Positions 8,209 through 17,763 of a stretch of 64,000 bases of DNA are shown one piece after another; position 1 is the stretch's first letter; each line of letters starts with the position of its first letter. Made by a program: the position numbers and the translations under genes. The stretch comes from Helicobacter marmotae. GTDB lineage: Bacteria > Campylobacterota > Campylobacteria > Campylobacterales > Helicobacteraceae. The notes under the pieces are model-generated. The model did no database searches. It had not been told where the DNA came from and saw only the letters and a program-made list of their open reading frames with translations. The stretch spans positions 1-64,000 of the forward strand of contig NZ_NXLR01000009.1 of NCBI RefSeq assembly GCF_003364255.1, in the 5' to 3' direction.

Positions 8209-8590
8209 AGATTATCCTTTTAGCTTTGAGGGCAGTAAATGTGAGGGTTGTGGCGGTAGATGTTGCACCGGAGAGAGTGGCTATGTGTTTGTAAGTGTGT
8301 ATGAAATGCGATGTATCGCCGCTCATCTTGCACTTGGCTTTGAATCTTTTTGCTTGCAATATGTGCGTAAGGTGGAGTCTCGATTTTCACTCCTTGAAAA
8401 GCCCCATAAAAGCGGCTTGGCTTGTGTATTTTATGAGGAGGGCACGGGTAAATGCAGCATTTATGCTGTGCGCCCTAAGCAATGTGTGAGCTTTCCCTTT
8501 TGGGAATCTCACAAAACACTTGATAGTCAAGCCCTAAGTGCATTGCAAAAGGAATGTGTGGGTATATGTATTAAAAAGGATAATAAATGA
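8195..8590 (+). CDS. YkgJ-family zinc/iron cysteine-cluster protein
   Basis: 131 aa from the ATG at 8195; in-frame ATGs at 8156 and 8180 are alternatives lying further inside the upstream gene, and no start has a strong ribosome-binding site. The chosen one leaves the short lead usual in this family before FSFEGSKCEGCGGRCCTGESGY. The CxxCGGxCC motif and the later CSIYAVRPKQCVSFPFW are the YkgJ/UPF0153 signature, a cysteine cluster thought to bind Fe-S or zinc. The exact role is unknown. It overlaps both neighbours, suggesting translational coupling. Confidence 0.75.
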   Translation: MSIDRDYPFSFEGSKCEGCGGRCCTGESGYVFVSVYEMRCIAAHLALGFESFCLQYVRKVESRFSLLEKPHKSGLACVFYEEGTGKCSIYAVRPKQCVSFPFWESHKTLDSQALSALQKECVGICIKKDNK

Positions 8591-9876
8591 GAGTTTTTCT
8601 AATTTTGCTTTGTGTGTTGTGTTTTAGTTATGGGGCTTTTAATGAAGATGATGCCTTGTTTGAAGCCCTTGATTATGAAGCCCAATCACAATTTGACAAA
8701 GCACGGGATATGTATCTTGTGCTCTATGAGGAAACGCATAAATTAGAGTATTTTAAAGAAGCTATTTTGCTCTCCTCTATGCTTGATAACCCGCAGGCGA
8801 CACTTGATTTTGCCTATGAGTATATGGCACAAGGTGGGGAGAAGGATCTTGCTTTGCATAAGGTGTTTTTAGATTCATATTTAAAGTTAGGCTTAAGCCA
8901 GAGGGCGATTGAGGAGGCACTCTTTATTGCAAAAAGCGAGCAAAGCCCTATGCTTGATGATATTTTAGGCTCATTATATGCCAATGAGGGGCGCTATGAG
9001 GAGGCATTAGTGTATTTAAAACGTGCTTATGAGGAGACAAAAAGCCCCGATATTGTGCGTAAAATCATCACCATAGAGCTTGCGCAATCTCATAGCAAAG
9101 AGGCATTAGATATGCTAGATAAACATATTGAGGAATATGGTTGCAATGGGAATTTTTGCAAATTTAGTATTGAAGTTTATGCGAAATTTGCAAAAACCGC
9201 ACAGATAGAATTGCTCCTTGAGCAAGCCTTTGAGCAAGACCCAACGATTGAAAATGCGCGTAATTTGATTTTGATTTACACCTATCAGAAAAAGTTTAAG
9301 CAAGCTTCAGATATTGCCTCACAATTTCCCTTTAAAGGGCAAATACTCCTTGAGCTCTATGTAGCTCAGCAAGATTATCCTAATGCAGCAAAGCAGGCAA
9401 AATACCTCTATGAGGAGAATCACAATCCCTATTTTTTGGCATTAGAGCAAGTCTATAGCTTTGAATCGCTAAATAACAAGCAAGATAAAGCGCAAATACA
9501 AAATATTATTAATAATCTCAAAACTGCCCTTCATCTTATGCAAACACCTGAGAAGGCTGTAGCTAAAGATTCTCGTCTTGATGCGTCACTAGAGAACCAT
9601 CAAGGGAGTGAATTGGGCTTTTTCTTTAATTTTTTAGGGTATTTGATGATTGATTATGAGCTTGATGTGAAAGAGGGCTTAAGGCATGTGAAAAAAGCCC
9701 TAGAGACCCAGCCACTTAACCCTACATATTTAGATTCTTTGGCATGGGGATATTATAAGCTTAAGGATTGCCAAGGGGCGAAGCAGACCTTTAGCCTTAT
9801 CCCTGAAGATAATATTCAAAAAGAGCAAGAGCTACAAACGCATAAGGCACTGATTGATAAATGCTCCCTCCCCTAG
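8587..9876 (+). CDS. Periplasmic TPR-repeat protein
   Basis: 429 aa. Signal peptide MRVFLILLCVLCFSYG is followed by helical tetratricopeptide-like repeats, clearest in MLDDILGSLYANEGRYEEALVYLKRAYEE and near the C-terminus in NPTYLDSLAWGYYKLKDCQGAKQTF. Such repeats scaffold protein complexes, often in envelope assembly. Start overlaps the YkgJ-like gene by 4 bp. It is convergent with the UvrD-like helicase, the two stop codons overlapping by 4 bp. Nothing identifies its partner. Confidence 0.75.
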   Translation: MRVFLILLCVLCFSYGAFNEDDALFEALDYEAQSQFDKARDMYLVLYEETHKLEYFKEAILLSSMLDNPQATLDFAYEYMAQGGEKDLALHKVFLDSYLKLGLSQRAIEEALFIAKSEQSPMLDDILGSLYANEGRYEEALVYLKRAYEETKSPDIVRKIITIELAQSHSKEALDMLDKHIEEYGCNGNFCKFSIEVYAKFAKTAQIELLLEQAFEQDPTIENARNLILIYTYQKKFKQASDIASQFPFKGQILLELYVAQQDYPNAAKQAKYLYEENHNPYFLALEQVYSFESLNNKQDKAQIQNIINNLKTALHLMQTPEKAVAKDSRLDASLENHQGSELGFFFNFLGYLMIDYELDVKEGLRHVKKALETQPLNPTYLDSLAWGYYKLKDCQGAKQTFSLIPEDNIQKEQELQTHKALIDKCSLP

Positions 9877-11900
9877 ATTGTGCTTTCTTTATGGAGGAGC
9901 TCGCCCTCATAGAGGAAGATTGATGGTGCATAATCGATGTTTTTTAATGTATCCTTTTTGGCAAAAGAGAGGATAAGGTTTTCCTTAGCACGCGTGATAG
10001 CGACATAAAAAAGCCTCCTCTCTTCTTCTAAACTCCCGCCTTTACTGATGAGCTTGCGGTTTGGGAAGCGCCCATCCATTAAATCCACGACATAGACATT
10101 TTGAAATTCTAGCCCCTTGCTTGCATGAATGCTAAGCAAATTTACCCCACTTCCCTCTGCCATTTCCCCAGAGCTTAGAATCATCGCATTAAGAAACTTC
10201 CCCAAATCATTGTGATTTTTTGATAAATCGCTTAAAAGCATACATTTGCGCTTAATGGATTCTAAAGCGTTTTCAAAACGGGCATTATCTATGCTGCCGT
10301 CTTTGTTTTTGGCTCGTGCATTTGCGAGTGAATGCGTAATATGGGTAAAAAATGGCATTTGTGTAATTTGGCTTACAAGCACTTTGGGCGTTTTGTTGCC
10401 ATGAAGGGCATGGAGCATTTCATAAAAATTGCTTAAAAAGACAGCCCCTTCTTTTTGGATTTTAGGATGGGCTAAAATCGGGTGAGAGGCAAAAGATGGG
10501 GCGATGTGTTCATTAAATCTACCTTGAGATTCTAAGATAGCAAAGTCATCAAAAAGCCCAAGTTGCGTGTTTTTATGCTTTTGCTTATAGGCTTTGGTTT
10601 GTGCGGGGTGGAAAATACCTTTAAAAATATCTCCCTCTCCTAATGTATGGAATGCTTCATAAATATCTTTTGCCATAGCTTCACCTATGCCTTTGCCATA
10701 GCTGAGTGTGTGAAGATACGCCATCATATCATGGGGATTATGAATCATCGAGCAAATATCTAATACAAGCTTGACTTCTTTTGTGTCAAAAAAGCTCGTT
10801 CCACCCTTGCGTTTGGAGGGGATATTAAGCTCTCTTAAGCTTGCTTCAATGCCATCAGCACTTGAATTATTACGAAAGATAATAGCAGTATCTTCATAAG
10901 GAATATTACTTAGGGAGATACGTTTGGCAATGCCTTGATATTGCGAGAAAAGCTCATCATAAACAATTAATTTGGGCGGGCTAAACTCTCCTTGCTTGAC
11001 TACTTCTAAGCTTTTAGGGTAAATGCGCTCATTTTTTTCTATCACTTTATTTGCAAGTGCTAAGATATGCTTGCTTGAGCGGTAATTTTTACTTAATGTA
11101 AAAACCCTTGCATCGTGGTATTTGTGCTTAAAATTGCTAATAATGCTAATATCTGCACCATTAAAGGCATAAATGCTTTGGTCATAATCCCCCACGCAAA
11201 ATAAACTTGGAGGAGAGAGGGCATTGAGTATAGAATCTTGCAAGGGGTTAGTATCTTGGTATTCATCACAAAGCACTTCTAAAAATGGCGGCTGTGGTAA
11301 GCTAAGGAGAGCCTCTCTATAGAGCAGTAGCAAGTCGTTGTAATCTGCGTATTTGTGCGTTTTTTTAAGGGCGTCAAATTCTGCAAGTATGTCTTCATAA
11401 ATGGCTATATGGGCTTCTTGCTGGGGGACTCTCTCTGTGAGCCAAGCGCCAAAGGTGGCTTTGCTTGCAGAATTTACAAAAAGACAATAGCTATCATAAA
11501 GATATTGGGCAGAATAAGCCTTTACTTCATTATCCATAAACACGCGTTTCCCATAGAGGCTTTTAAAAAGCATTTGTAATTCTCTTGGTTGTTTGAGGTG
11601 GATATGCTGATGTTCCCTTAAATAGCGGTAAGCTACCGCATGAAATGTGCCAGATTCTATATTTTTAGCAAGACTTTCACCAAAGATTTTGCCCACGCGC
11701 AAAATCATTTCATTACTTGCTTTATTGGTAAAGGTAAGGAGGAGAATATCCTTTGGGGTATAGCCATTATGCAGAAGATGTGCTATGCGCCCTACGATGG
11801 TAGATGTTTTACCCGTGCCAGCTGAAGCGATAATGAGATTATGCCCACTAGGAGCCTTTGCCGCCTCTGCTTGTTGTGCATTAAGCTTTGAGAGTGGCAT
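9873..11900 (-). CDS. UvrD/Rep-family DNA helicase
   Basis: 675 aa superfamily 1A helicase that unwinds DNA 3' to 5' in repair or replication restart. The Q-motif region is LNAQQAEA and Walker A is ASAGTGKTST (GTGKT at residues 28-32). Motif II is CDEYQDTNPLQ, motif III GDYDQSIYAFNGAD, motif IV LSKNYRSS, motif V LLSIHASKGLEFQNVYV and motif VI EEERRLFYVAITRAKENL. Length matches Rep/PcrA-type enzymes. H. pylori has more than one such helicase, so I leave the symbol blank. Probably cotranscribed after fliW, whose stop lies 12 bp upstream on the same strand. Confidence 0.9.
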   Translation of the reverse strand: MPLSKLNAQQAEAAKAPSGHNLIIASAGTGKTSTIVGRIAHLLHNGYTPKDILLLTFTNKASNEMILRVGKIFGESLAKNIESGTFHAVAYRYLREHQHIHLKQPRELQMLFKSLYGKRVFMDNEVKAYSAQYLYDSYCLFVNSASKATFGAWLTERVPQQEAHIAIYEDILAEFDALKKTHKYADYNDLLLLYREALLSLPQPPFLEVLCDEYQDTNPLQDSILNALSPPSLFCVGDYDQSIYAFNGADISIISNFKHKYHDARVFTLSKNYRSSKHILALANKVIEKNERIYPKSLEVVKQGEFSPPKLIVYDELFSQYQGIAKRISLSNIPYEDTAIIFRNNSSADGIEASLRELNIPSKRKGGTSFFDTKEVKLVLDICSMIHNPHDMMAYLHTLSYGKGIGEAMAKDIYEAFHTLGEGDIFKGIFHPAQTKAYKQKHKNTQLGLFDDFAILESQGRFNEHIAPSFASHPILAHPKIQKEGAVFLSNFYEMLHALHGNKTPKVLVSQITQMPFFTHITHSLANARAKNKDGSIDNARFENALESIKRKCMLLSDLSKNHNDLGKFLNAMILSSGEMAEGSGVNLLSIHASKGLEFQNVYVVDLMDGRFPNRKLISKGGSLEEERRLFYVAITRAKENLILSFAKKDTLKNIDYAPSIFLYEGELLHKESTI

Positions 11901-11912
11901 AAGGCGGGCTTA

Positions 11913-12338
11913 TTATTTGCCAAGAGTTTGGAGAATCTCTTTTGAGAGAAATTCCTTTAAGGGTTGTACTCTGCTGAATTGAGGATATTGTGCTACAGGC
12001 AATGTAGTAACCTGCAAAGCTGTGGCATTAGCGGGATTAAACACAAAGGGAGAGAGGAGATTCACTATAGAATCTTCAATGGGATTTTGGAGCACCACTA
12101 CGCAATATACCTCTACCTTATCCCCTCGTGATTCATCAAAGTCAAGGAGCTTTTCATCAGCTGTGGGAATGGTAATGTCATAATTAGGCAGAAGCGAGAA
12201 AGGATTGATAAGTATAATCTCAAAGGGTGTTTTGCCATCAAGTGCCTTAATCTTGCTAAATGTTTCATCGATTTTTTCTAGCTCTACTTGCTTTACATCT
12301 TCAAAGCCCAGCATAGGAATCTTTAACTCATAAGTCAT
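11913..12338 (-). CDS. fliW: Flagellar assembly factor FliW
   Basis: 141 aa. The start TYELKIPMLGFEDV and the blocks FEIILINPFSLLPNYDITIP, LLDF, VYCVVVLQNP and SIVNLLSPFVFNPAN are characteristic of FliW. The protein binds flagellin and, in epsilonproteobacteria, antagonises CsrA to couple flagellin mRNA translation to flagellar assembly. Epsilonproteobacteria may carry two paralogues, and which one this is cannot be said. It is divergent from valS, with about 80 bp between them that must hold both promoters. Confidence 0.9.
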   Translation of the reverse strand: MTYELKIPMLGFEDVKQVELEKIDETFSKIKALDGKTPFEIILINPFSLLPNYDITIPTADEKLLDFDESRGDKVEVYCVVVLQNPIEDSIVNLLSPFVFNPANATALQVTTLPVAQYPQFSRVQPLKEFLSKEILQTLGK

Positions 12339-12372
12339 ATCTAACCTCCGTTTATTTTTAGCATTTTGGTAT

Positions 12373-12378
12373 TATAAT
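12373..12378 (+). promoter_or_regulatory. Candidate -10 box of valS
   Basis: A perfect TATAAT lies 43 bp before the valS ATG, with a T-rich stretch further upstream (TTTATTTTTAG at 12351-12361). This matches the Helicobacter housekeeping promoter style, which has a strong -10 and a weakly conserved -35. Confidence 0.6.
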
Positions 12379-12420
12379 ATCTTAAGGTTTAAAGCAAATT
12401 AAATACCATAAAGGGACTTT

Positions 12421-15087
12421 ATGAATCTTGAAGATAAAGACACGCAAAAGGCTAAAAAGGGCTATCAGCCAGATATTGTAGAAAAAACATTTTATCAAAT
12501 ATGTGAAGAGAGAGGGTATTTTGAAATTGAGGGTAATCAATCCCTCTGGGGAGCAAATCCTGCTTGTTTTAGCATTATGATGCCTCCGCCAAATGTAACA
12601 GGCGTGCTCCATATTGGGCATGCCCTTACCTTTACACTCCAAGATATTATCACACGCTTTAAACGAATGAATGGCTTTAAAACGCTCTATCAGCCCGGCT
12701 TAGATCATGCGGGGATAGCTACGCAAAATGTCGTTCAAAAACAGCTTTTAAGCGAGGGCATAAGCAAAGAATCTTTAGGCAGAGAAGCGTTTATAGCCAA
12801 GGTATGGGAATGGAAAGAAAAAAGCGGAGGGGCTATACTTCATCAAATGCGAAAACTCGGTATCACCCCTGCGTGGTCGCGGTTGCGCTTTACTATGGAT
12901 CAAGGTTTGCAAAATGCCGTGAAGAAGGCATTTGTGCAGTGGTATAATCAAGGCTTTATCGTGCAAGATTATTATATGGTGAATTGGTGTGTGCATGATG
13001 GGGCACTTTCAGATATTGAAGTAGAATATGAGGAAAATCATGGCAAGCTCTATTATCTGCGCTATCCCATAGAGGGGAGCAGCGAATCTCTTATAGTAGC
13101 TACTACGCGTCCAGAGACATTCTTTGGCGATAGCGCTGTAATGGTAAATCCCCAAGATAGCCGTTATGCGCATTTGGTGGGTAAAAATGTGATACTTCCG
13201 CTCTTAAATCGTCCTATTCCTATTATCGCAGATTCGCATGTAGATATGGACTTTGGAAGTGGCTGCGTGAAAGTAACGCCCGCCCATGATATGAATGACT
13301 ATGAAGTGGGCAAAAGGCATAATCTTAGCTTTATTACGATTTTTGACCAAAAAGGTATTTTAAATACCCATGCAGGAGAGTTTGCGGGTAAGGACAGATT
13401 GCAGGCACGTCCAGAGATTGTCCAAAAGCTGCAAGAAGAGGGGTTTATTGAATCTATAGAGGACTATAGTAATCAAATTGGCAAATGCTATCGTTGTAAC
13501 AATGTCGTAGAGCCTTATATTTCAAAGCAATGGTTTGTCAAAAAAGAGGTAGCAAAGCACGCCATAGAGAGGGTGAATAATGGAGAATTGCACTTTTTCC
13601 CCCCACAATGGTTAAATAACTACAATGCGTGGATGAGAGAGCTCAAAGATTGGTGCATTTCTCGGCAGCTTTGGTGGGGGCATAGAATCCCCGTGTGGTA
13701 TTGCCAATGCGGGCATAAGATAGCTTCAGAGGTTGATAATCCTAAATGCCCTAAATGCCTTAAAGAGGCTACAAAGCAAGATGAAGATGTGCTTGATACG
13801 TGGTTTAGCTCCGGGCTTTGGGCATTTAGCACGCTTGGTTGGGGGAATGATATACAAGCAAATGCGCCCTATAGAGATAGCGATTTGCATGACTTTTATC
13901 CTAACTCTTTGCTTATTACGGGCTTTGATATTTTGTTTTTCTGGGTGGCTCGTATGCTTTTAAGTGGGGAATCCCTCCTTGGGATTTTGCCTTTTAAAGA
14001 TGTGTATCTTCATGCACTTGTGCGCGATGAATCGGGGCAAAAGATGAGTAAATCTAAAGGCAATGTGATAGATCCTTTGGAGATGATAGATACTTATGGG
14101 GCAGATGTTTTGCGCTTTAGCTTAGCTTATCTTTGCGCGCAAGGCAGAGATGTGAAGCTCTCTAAAAGTGTGCTTGAAAATACAAAAAACTTCACAAATA
14201 AGCTCTATAATGCCACGCAATTTTTACTTATGTATTTAGAGCAGCTTGGCGGGCAAGGGGGCTTTGCAAATCTTGGGGCAATAGAGATTCACACACCGCT
14301 AGGGCGATATATGCTTGCTCGCTTTTATAATGCTACAAGTGAAGTGCATCAGGCTTTAGAGGCTTATCGTTTTGAGCAGGGGGCGAATATTTTGTATCGC
14401 TTTTTGTGGGGAGAATTTTGCGATTGGGGGATTGAGCTTGCAAAGGCAAGTAAAGATTCTATTTATGAATTAGGTGCTATTTTTAAATCTGCTCTTTTGC
14501 TTTTGCACCCTTATATGCCCTTTATTACGGATTATTTATGGCATAGCTTAGATAAGAGTGATATAAGATCTTCAGATTCTATTATGATTGCTGCCTATCC
14601 TAAGCCACAAGGGCATAAAGAGGGGCAATTGCAACATAATTTTGAAATTATGCAAGATGTGATTGTGTGTATTCGGCGATTAAAAGCTATGCTTGAGCTG
14701 GGCTCTGCGCCCATTAAGGAGATATATATTAAGCTTAATGATGAGGTGGATAATGCCCTATTAAAGCAATTTGTATGCAAGCTTGCTCGCGTAGAGAATC
14801 TTCATATCATAGCACAAAAACCCGATGCAAGCGTAGGTGATGTGGGTGAGTTTTGCGAATGCTATTTGTGTTTAGAGGGCATAGATTTAAGTGCGATTAC
14901 CTCGCGCTTAAGTGCACAGAAGCAAAAGCTCGAAAAAGAATTACATAAATTTAAAGGTATGCTAAGCAATGAAAAATTTGTGCAAAATGCCCCTAAGGCA
15001 GTATTGGAGCAAAACCGCGCAAGCTTGCGTAGCGTGCAAGAAAAATATGATAAAATCTGTGCAGAACTTCAAGCGTTAAATCCATAA
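12421..15087 (+). CDS. valS: Valine--tRNA ligase
   Basis: 888 aa class I synthetase charging tRNA-Val. HIGH lies at residues 64-67 in PPPNVTGVLHIGHAL and KMSKS at about 541-545 in GQKMSKSKGN. The editing domain CP1 begins after the first third (LIVATTRPETFFGDSAVMV) and includes zinc-type cysteines in CYRCNNVVEPY and CQCGHKIASEVDNPKCPKC. The C-terminal coiled coil (LSAQKQKLEKELHKFKGML) is also typical. The rhodanese-like lipoprotein follows after 19 bp on the same strand. Confidence 0.97.
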   Translation: MNLEDKDTQKAKKGYQPDIVEKTFYQICEERGYFEIEGNQSLWGANPACFSIMMPPPNVTGVLHIGHALTFTLQDIITRFKRMNGFKTLYQPGLDHAGIATQNVVQKQLLSEGISKESLGREAFIAKVWEWKEKSGGAILHQMRKLGITPAWSRLRFTMDQGLQNAVKKAFVQWYNQGFIVQDYYMVNWCVHDGALSDIEVEYEENHGKLYYLRYPIEGSSESLIVATTRPETFFGDSAVMVNPQDSRYAHLVGKNVILPLLNRPIPIIADSHVDMDFGSGCVKVTPAHDMNDYEVGKRHNLSFITIFDQKGILNTHAGEFAGKDRLQARPEIVQKLQEEGFIESIEDYSNQIGKCYRCNNVVEPYISKQWFVKKEVAKHAIERVNNGELHFFPPQWLNNYNAWMRELKDWCISRQLWWGHRIPVWYCQCGHKIASEVDNPKCPKCLKEATKQDEDVLDTWFSSGLWAFSTLGWGNDIQANAPYRDSDLHDFYPNSLLITGFDILFFWVARMLLSGESLLGILPFKDVYLHALVRDESGQKMSKSKGNVIDPLEMIDTYGADVLRFSLAYLCAQGRDVKLSKSVLENTKNFTNKLYNATQFLLMYLEQLGGQGGFANLGAIEIHTPLGRYMLARFYNATSEVHQALEAYRFEQGANILYRFLWGEFCDWGIELAKASKDSIYELGAIFKSALLLLHPYMPFITDYLWHSLDKSDIRSSDSIMIAAYPKPQGHKEGQLQHNFEIMQDVIVCIRRLKAMLELGSAPIKEIYIKLNDEVDNALLKQFVCKLARVENLHIIAQKPDASVGDVGEFCECYLCLEGIDLSAITSRLSAQKQKLEKELHKFKGMLSNEKFVQNAPKAVLEQNRASLRSVQEKYDKICAELQALNP

Positions 15088-15106
15088 CACATATAAAGGA
15101 GTTGGT

Positions 15107-15763
15107 ATGAAAAGATTAGCTTTGCTGGTGCTAGGTCTTGTATTATGTGCTTGCTCAAACACACATAAAGAGCAAAATGCTTCCATACAGCTTGTGGAGA
15201 TTTATCCACAGGTGCAAATGCTACTTGCAAAAAAGGCAGCTGGCGATGAAGAGGGCGCAAAGCAAATACATGATTTTTTAAATAAAATGGCAAATCAACA
15301 TATTATTGATGATACGATTTCACTTATTACGCGCGCTTCTGTGTCTGGGTATGAGTTGATTTTGCCAAGTCAGCTTGAAGCAGAACGTGATAGCTTTGTG
15401 ATTATCTCTACTTTGCCTCGGGGTATTTATAACCTTGGGTTTATTCCTCAAGCTAAACATTTTGAGTTTGCGCTAAGCCCTAATCTCAATGAGAATGGAA
15501 GTGAGTGGAATTGGGAGGCTGATGCGCTCTCGCGTGAGATGGAGGATTTTATCCATTTGCTTGGAGGAGATAAAGATGCCAAAATCGTGTTTTACGATAG
15601 TGGGGAGCATATATTTGCCCCTATGGGAAGTGCGCACGTAGGGCTTATGTGGGCAAGACATTTAGGCTATAAAAATCTCTATCGTCTTGTGGGTGGATTT
15701 GAAGCTTGGAAAGGGCTTAAACTCCCCATAAGCACAGAAGTCCCACATTGCTGCGAGATGTAG
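15107..15763 (+). CDS. Rhodanese-fold lipoprotein lacking the catalytic cysteine
   Basis: 218 aa. The N-terminus MKRLALLVLGLVLCACSNT is a lipoprotein signal with lipobox LCAC (Cys16). The C-terminal half resembles a rhodanese domain: IVFYDSG, then GLMWARHLGYKNLYRLVGGFEAWKGLKLP. The sulphur-carrying Cys of the active loop is Asp164, so sulphur transfer by the normal mechanism is unlikely. A Cys pair at the extreme C-terminus (HCCEM) is present. It may be a membrane-anchored binding protein. It follows valS closely and is convergent with the Fur-family gene. Confidence 0.7.
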   Translation: MKRLALLVLGLVLCACSNTHKEQNASIQLVEIYPQVQMLLAKKAAGDEEGAKQIHDFLNKMANQHIIDDTISLITRASVSGYELILPSQLEAERDSFVIISTLPRGIYNLGFIPQAKHFEFALSPNLNENGSEWNWEADALSREMEDFIHLLGGDKDAKIVFYDSGEHIFAPMGSAHVGLMWARHLGYKNLYRLVGGFEAWKGLKLPISTEVPHCCEM

Positions 15764-15778
15764 GAGCCCTGAAGCGGG

Positions 15779-15791
15779 AAGCCTTAGGCTT
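15779..15791. terminator. Weak candidate terminator hairpin
   Basis: AAGCC-TTA-GGCTT followed by TATTT lies between the convergent rhodanese-like and Fur-family genes and covers the Fur-family stop codon. The stem is only 5 bp, so this is tentative. Confidence 0.3.
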
Positions 15792-16197
15792 TATTTGCCT
15801 TGCATTGTGGGCATAGCCCGATAAGGACAGCTGAAATATCAGAGATAGCATATCCGCTTTTTTCTCCGCAATCAGCCTCTAAATAGCCTGTTTCAAGCTT
15901 AATGTCTTCAAGTGCTCCGCATGATTCACAATATACATGTAAATGCCTATCACTGCTTAATTCATATTTTTGCTTATCTTTTGGGGCTTTAATTTCTCTT
16001 AAAATATTTGCTTCACAAAGCGCATTGATATTTTTATATATGGTAGCAAGCGAGATAGAAGGATAAATAGCTTTTATTTGGTCATAAATTTCTTCTACAC
16101 TCATATGCCCGTTGTTATAGATTTGATTTAACATAGCAATGCGTTGAGGAGTAATCTTTAAATGTTTTTCTCGTAAATGTTGTTCAAAGCTCATCAT
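15784..16197 (-). CDS. Fur-family regulator, PerR-like
   Basis: 137 aa DNA-binding repressor with an N-terminal winged helix (LKITPQRIAMLNQIYNNGHMSVEEIYDQI, then ISLATIYKNINAL) and a C-terminal metal-binding dimer domain. Two CxxC pairs, CESCG and CPQC, form the structural zinc site. HLHVYCESCG supplies regulatory-site histidines. Compared with Fur proper the protein is short and lacks a His-rich tail, which favours a peroxide-sensing PerR. Fur, PerR and Zur are hard to tell apart by eye. The upstream sequence GAGGA supports the first of two adjacent ATGs. A Fur-type palindrome upstream of the cytochrome c peroxidase gene could be a target. Confidence 0.8.
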   Translation of the reverse strand: MMSFEQHLREKHLKITPQRIAMLNQIYNNGHMSVEEIYDQIKAIYPSISLATIYKNINALCEANILREIKAPKDKQKYELSSDRHLHVYCESCGALEDIKLETGYLEADCGEKSGYAISDISAVLIGLCPQCKANKA

Positions 16198-16347
16198 AAT
16201 ACTAATTCCTCACTTTAAGTAGAATAGCAGGATATTTTTACATTCAAATAATAAACTATGAGCAAATAAGGAGTATGAAAGCATAATAAAAGTGATTTTT
16301 ATATAGAATAAGACATTTTGGATTCTAAGATATATGGAGAGAATGAT

Positions 16348-17691
16348 ATGTTTGATACCCTAACAAGTTCTTTTAAAAATGTTATGAATAAAATTCGTTT
16401 TAGCGATGATGAAAAGGCACTACAAAGGGCTTGCGAAGAGCTTAAGAAGACATTATTGAAAAATGATGTTTATCATAAAGTCACGAAGCATATTGTCCAA
16501 ATTGTGCAAGAGCGCACAAAGCAAGAGGGCATTGGCAAACAAAGCTTTAATGCCGCATTGCAATATGCTTTGGCTGAGATTTTGCGCTCATCAAAGGCTT
16601 ATGGACTTAGCTTTTCACCCACGCCTCCAACGACCATTGTAATGATGGGCTTGCAGGGAAGCGGTAAGACTACCTCAAGTGCTAAACTCGCCCTTTATTT
16701 GAAGCAAAAGGGCAAAAAAGTCCAGCTTGTGGCTTGTGATTTGCAGAGAATGGCTGCTATAGAGCAACTCAAGCAATTAGCTAAAAGTATTGAAGTAGAT
16801 ATTTTTACCCCAGATATGGCAAGCAAGCCCCAAGATGCAGTATGCGTGGCAAAAGAAGCAAAGCAAAAGGCTACGCTTGGGCATTATGATGTGTGTATTA
16901 TCGATAGTGCGGGGCGCTTGAGTATAGACGAAGCCCTTATGGAAGAATTATTACAGATAAAAAACGCTATTGCCGCTACAGAGTGCCTTTATGTGGCAGA
17001 TTCTTTAAGTGGGCAAGATGGAATCCGCTCCGCCCAGCACTTTAATGAAAAAATTGGCATTGATGGCGTTATACTCTCTAAGTTTGATAGCGATAGTAAG
17101 GGCGGTATAGCTCTCTCCATTGCGTATCAAATCGGCGTTCCACTGAAGTTTATAGGCAGTGGTGAGAAAGTGGCAGATTTTGATATTTTCATTCCTGAGA
17201 GAATTATCTCTCGCCTTATGGGAGCGGGGGATATTGCGACCTTAGCAGAAAAGACAGCAAGTATTATAGACCAAAATCAAGCTAAAGACATTGCAAAAAA
17301 AATCAAAAAAGGTCAATTTGGCTTTGAAGACTTTATCGCACAGATTGAAAATGTCAAAAAACTTGGTTCAATGGGGCAAATTGCCTCGATGATTCCCGGG
17401 CTTGGTAATATGGCAAGTGCGCTTAAAGAAGTGGATTTAGATAAATCAAAGGAGATTAAAAATATCCGCGCTATGGTGAATTCTATGACAAAAAAGGAGC
17501 GTGAGAATCCAGATTTGCTCAATGGCTCAAGGCGCAAACGTATCGCACAGGGGAGTGGTTTAGAAGTGAGTGATATTAATCGCATTATTAAGCAATTTGA
17601 CCAAGCTGCTAAATTTGCTAAAAAGCTTTCACAAAAAGGCGGGCTACAAGAGTTAATGAGTATGATGGGCAACTTGAGAATGCCAAAATAA
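16348..17691 (+). CDS. ffh: Signal recognition particle protein Ffh
   Basis: 447 aa from the ATG at 16348, with GGAGA 7 nt upstream; an in-frame TTG at 16318 adds ten unlikely residues. Ffh is the GTPase of the SRP that targets nascent membrane proteins to FtsY and SecYEG. The N domain spans about 1-85. The G domain holds MGLQGSGKTTSSAKLA (P-loop), VACDLQRMAAIEQL, DVCIIDSAGRL and LSKFDSDSKGG. The M domain begins near 320, with the Met-rich C-terminus LMSMMGNLRMPK. It is followed by the rpsP operon after about 70 bp. Confidence 0.97.
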   Translation: MFDTLTSSFKNVMNKIRFSDDEKALQRACEELKKTLLKNDVYHKVTKHIVQIVQERTKQEGIGKQSFNAALQYALAEILRSSKAYGLSFSPTPPTTIVMMGLQGSGKTTSSAKLALYLKQKGKKVQLVACDLQRMAAIEQLKQLAKSIEVDIFTPDMASKPQDAVCVAKEAKQKATLGHYDVCIIDSAGRLSIDEALMEELLQIKNAIAATECLYVADSLSGQDGIRSAQHFNEKIGIDGVILSKFDSDSKGGIALSIAYQIGVPLKFIGSGEKVADFDIFIPERIISRLMGAGDIATLAEKTASIIDQNQAKDIAKKIKKGQFGFEDFIAQIENVKKLGSMGQIASMIPGLGNMASALKEVDLDKSKEIKNIRAMVNSMTKKERENPDLLNGSRRKRIAQGSGLEVSDINRIIKQFDQAAKFAKKLSQKGGLQELMSMMGNLRMPK

Positions 17692-17718
17692 AATAATGAT
17701 GATTTAAGCAAAACACAT

Positions 17719-17724
17719 TATAAT
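17719..17724 (+). promoter_or_regulatory. Candidate -10 box of the rpsP-rplS operon
   Basis: TATAAT lies 39 bp before the rpsP start, in the only gap between ffh and this ribosomal operon. AAGGAG directly precedes the rpsP start codon. Confidence 0.55.
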
Positions 17725-17763
17725 GCCGCTACCTAACACAATGCAAAACTTCAAGGAGAGCAA

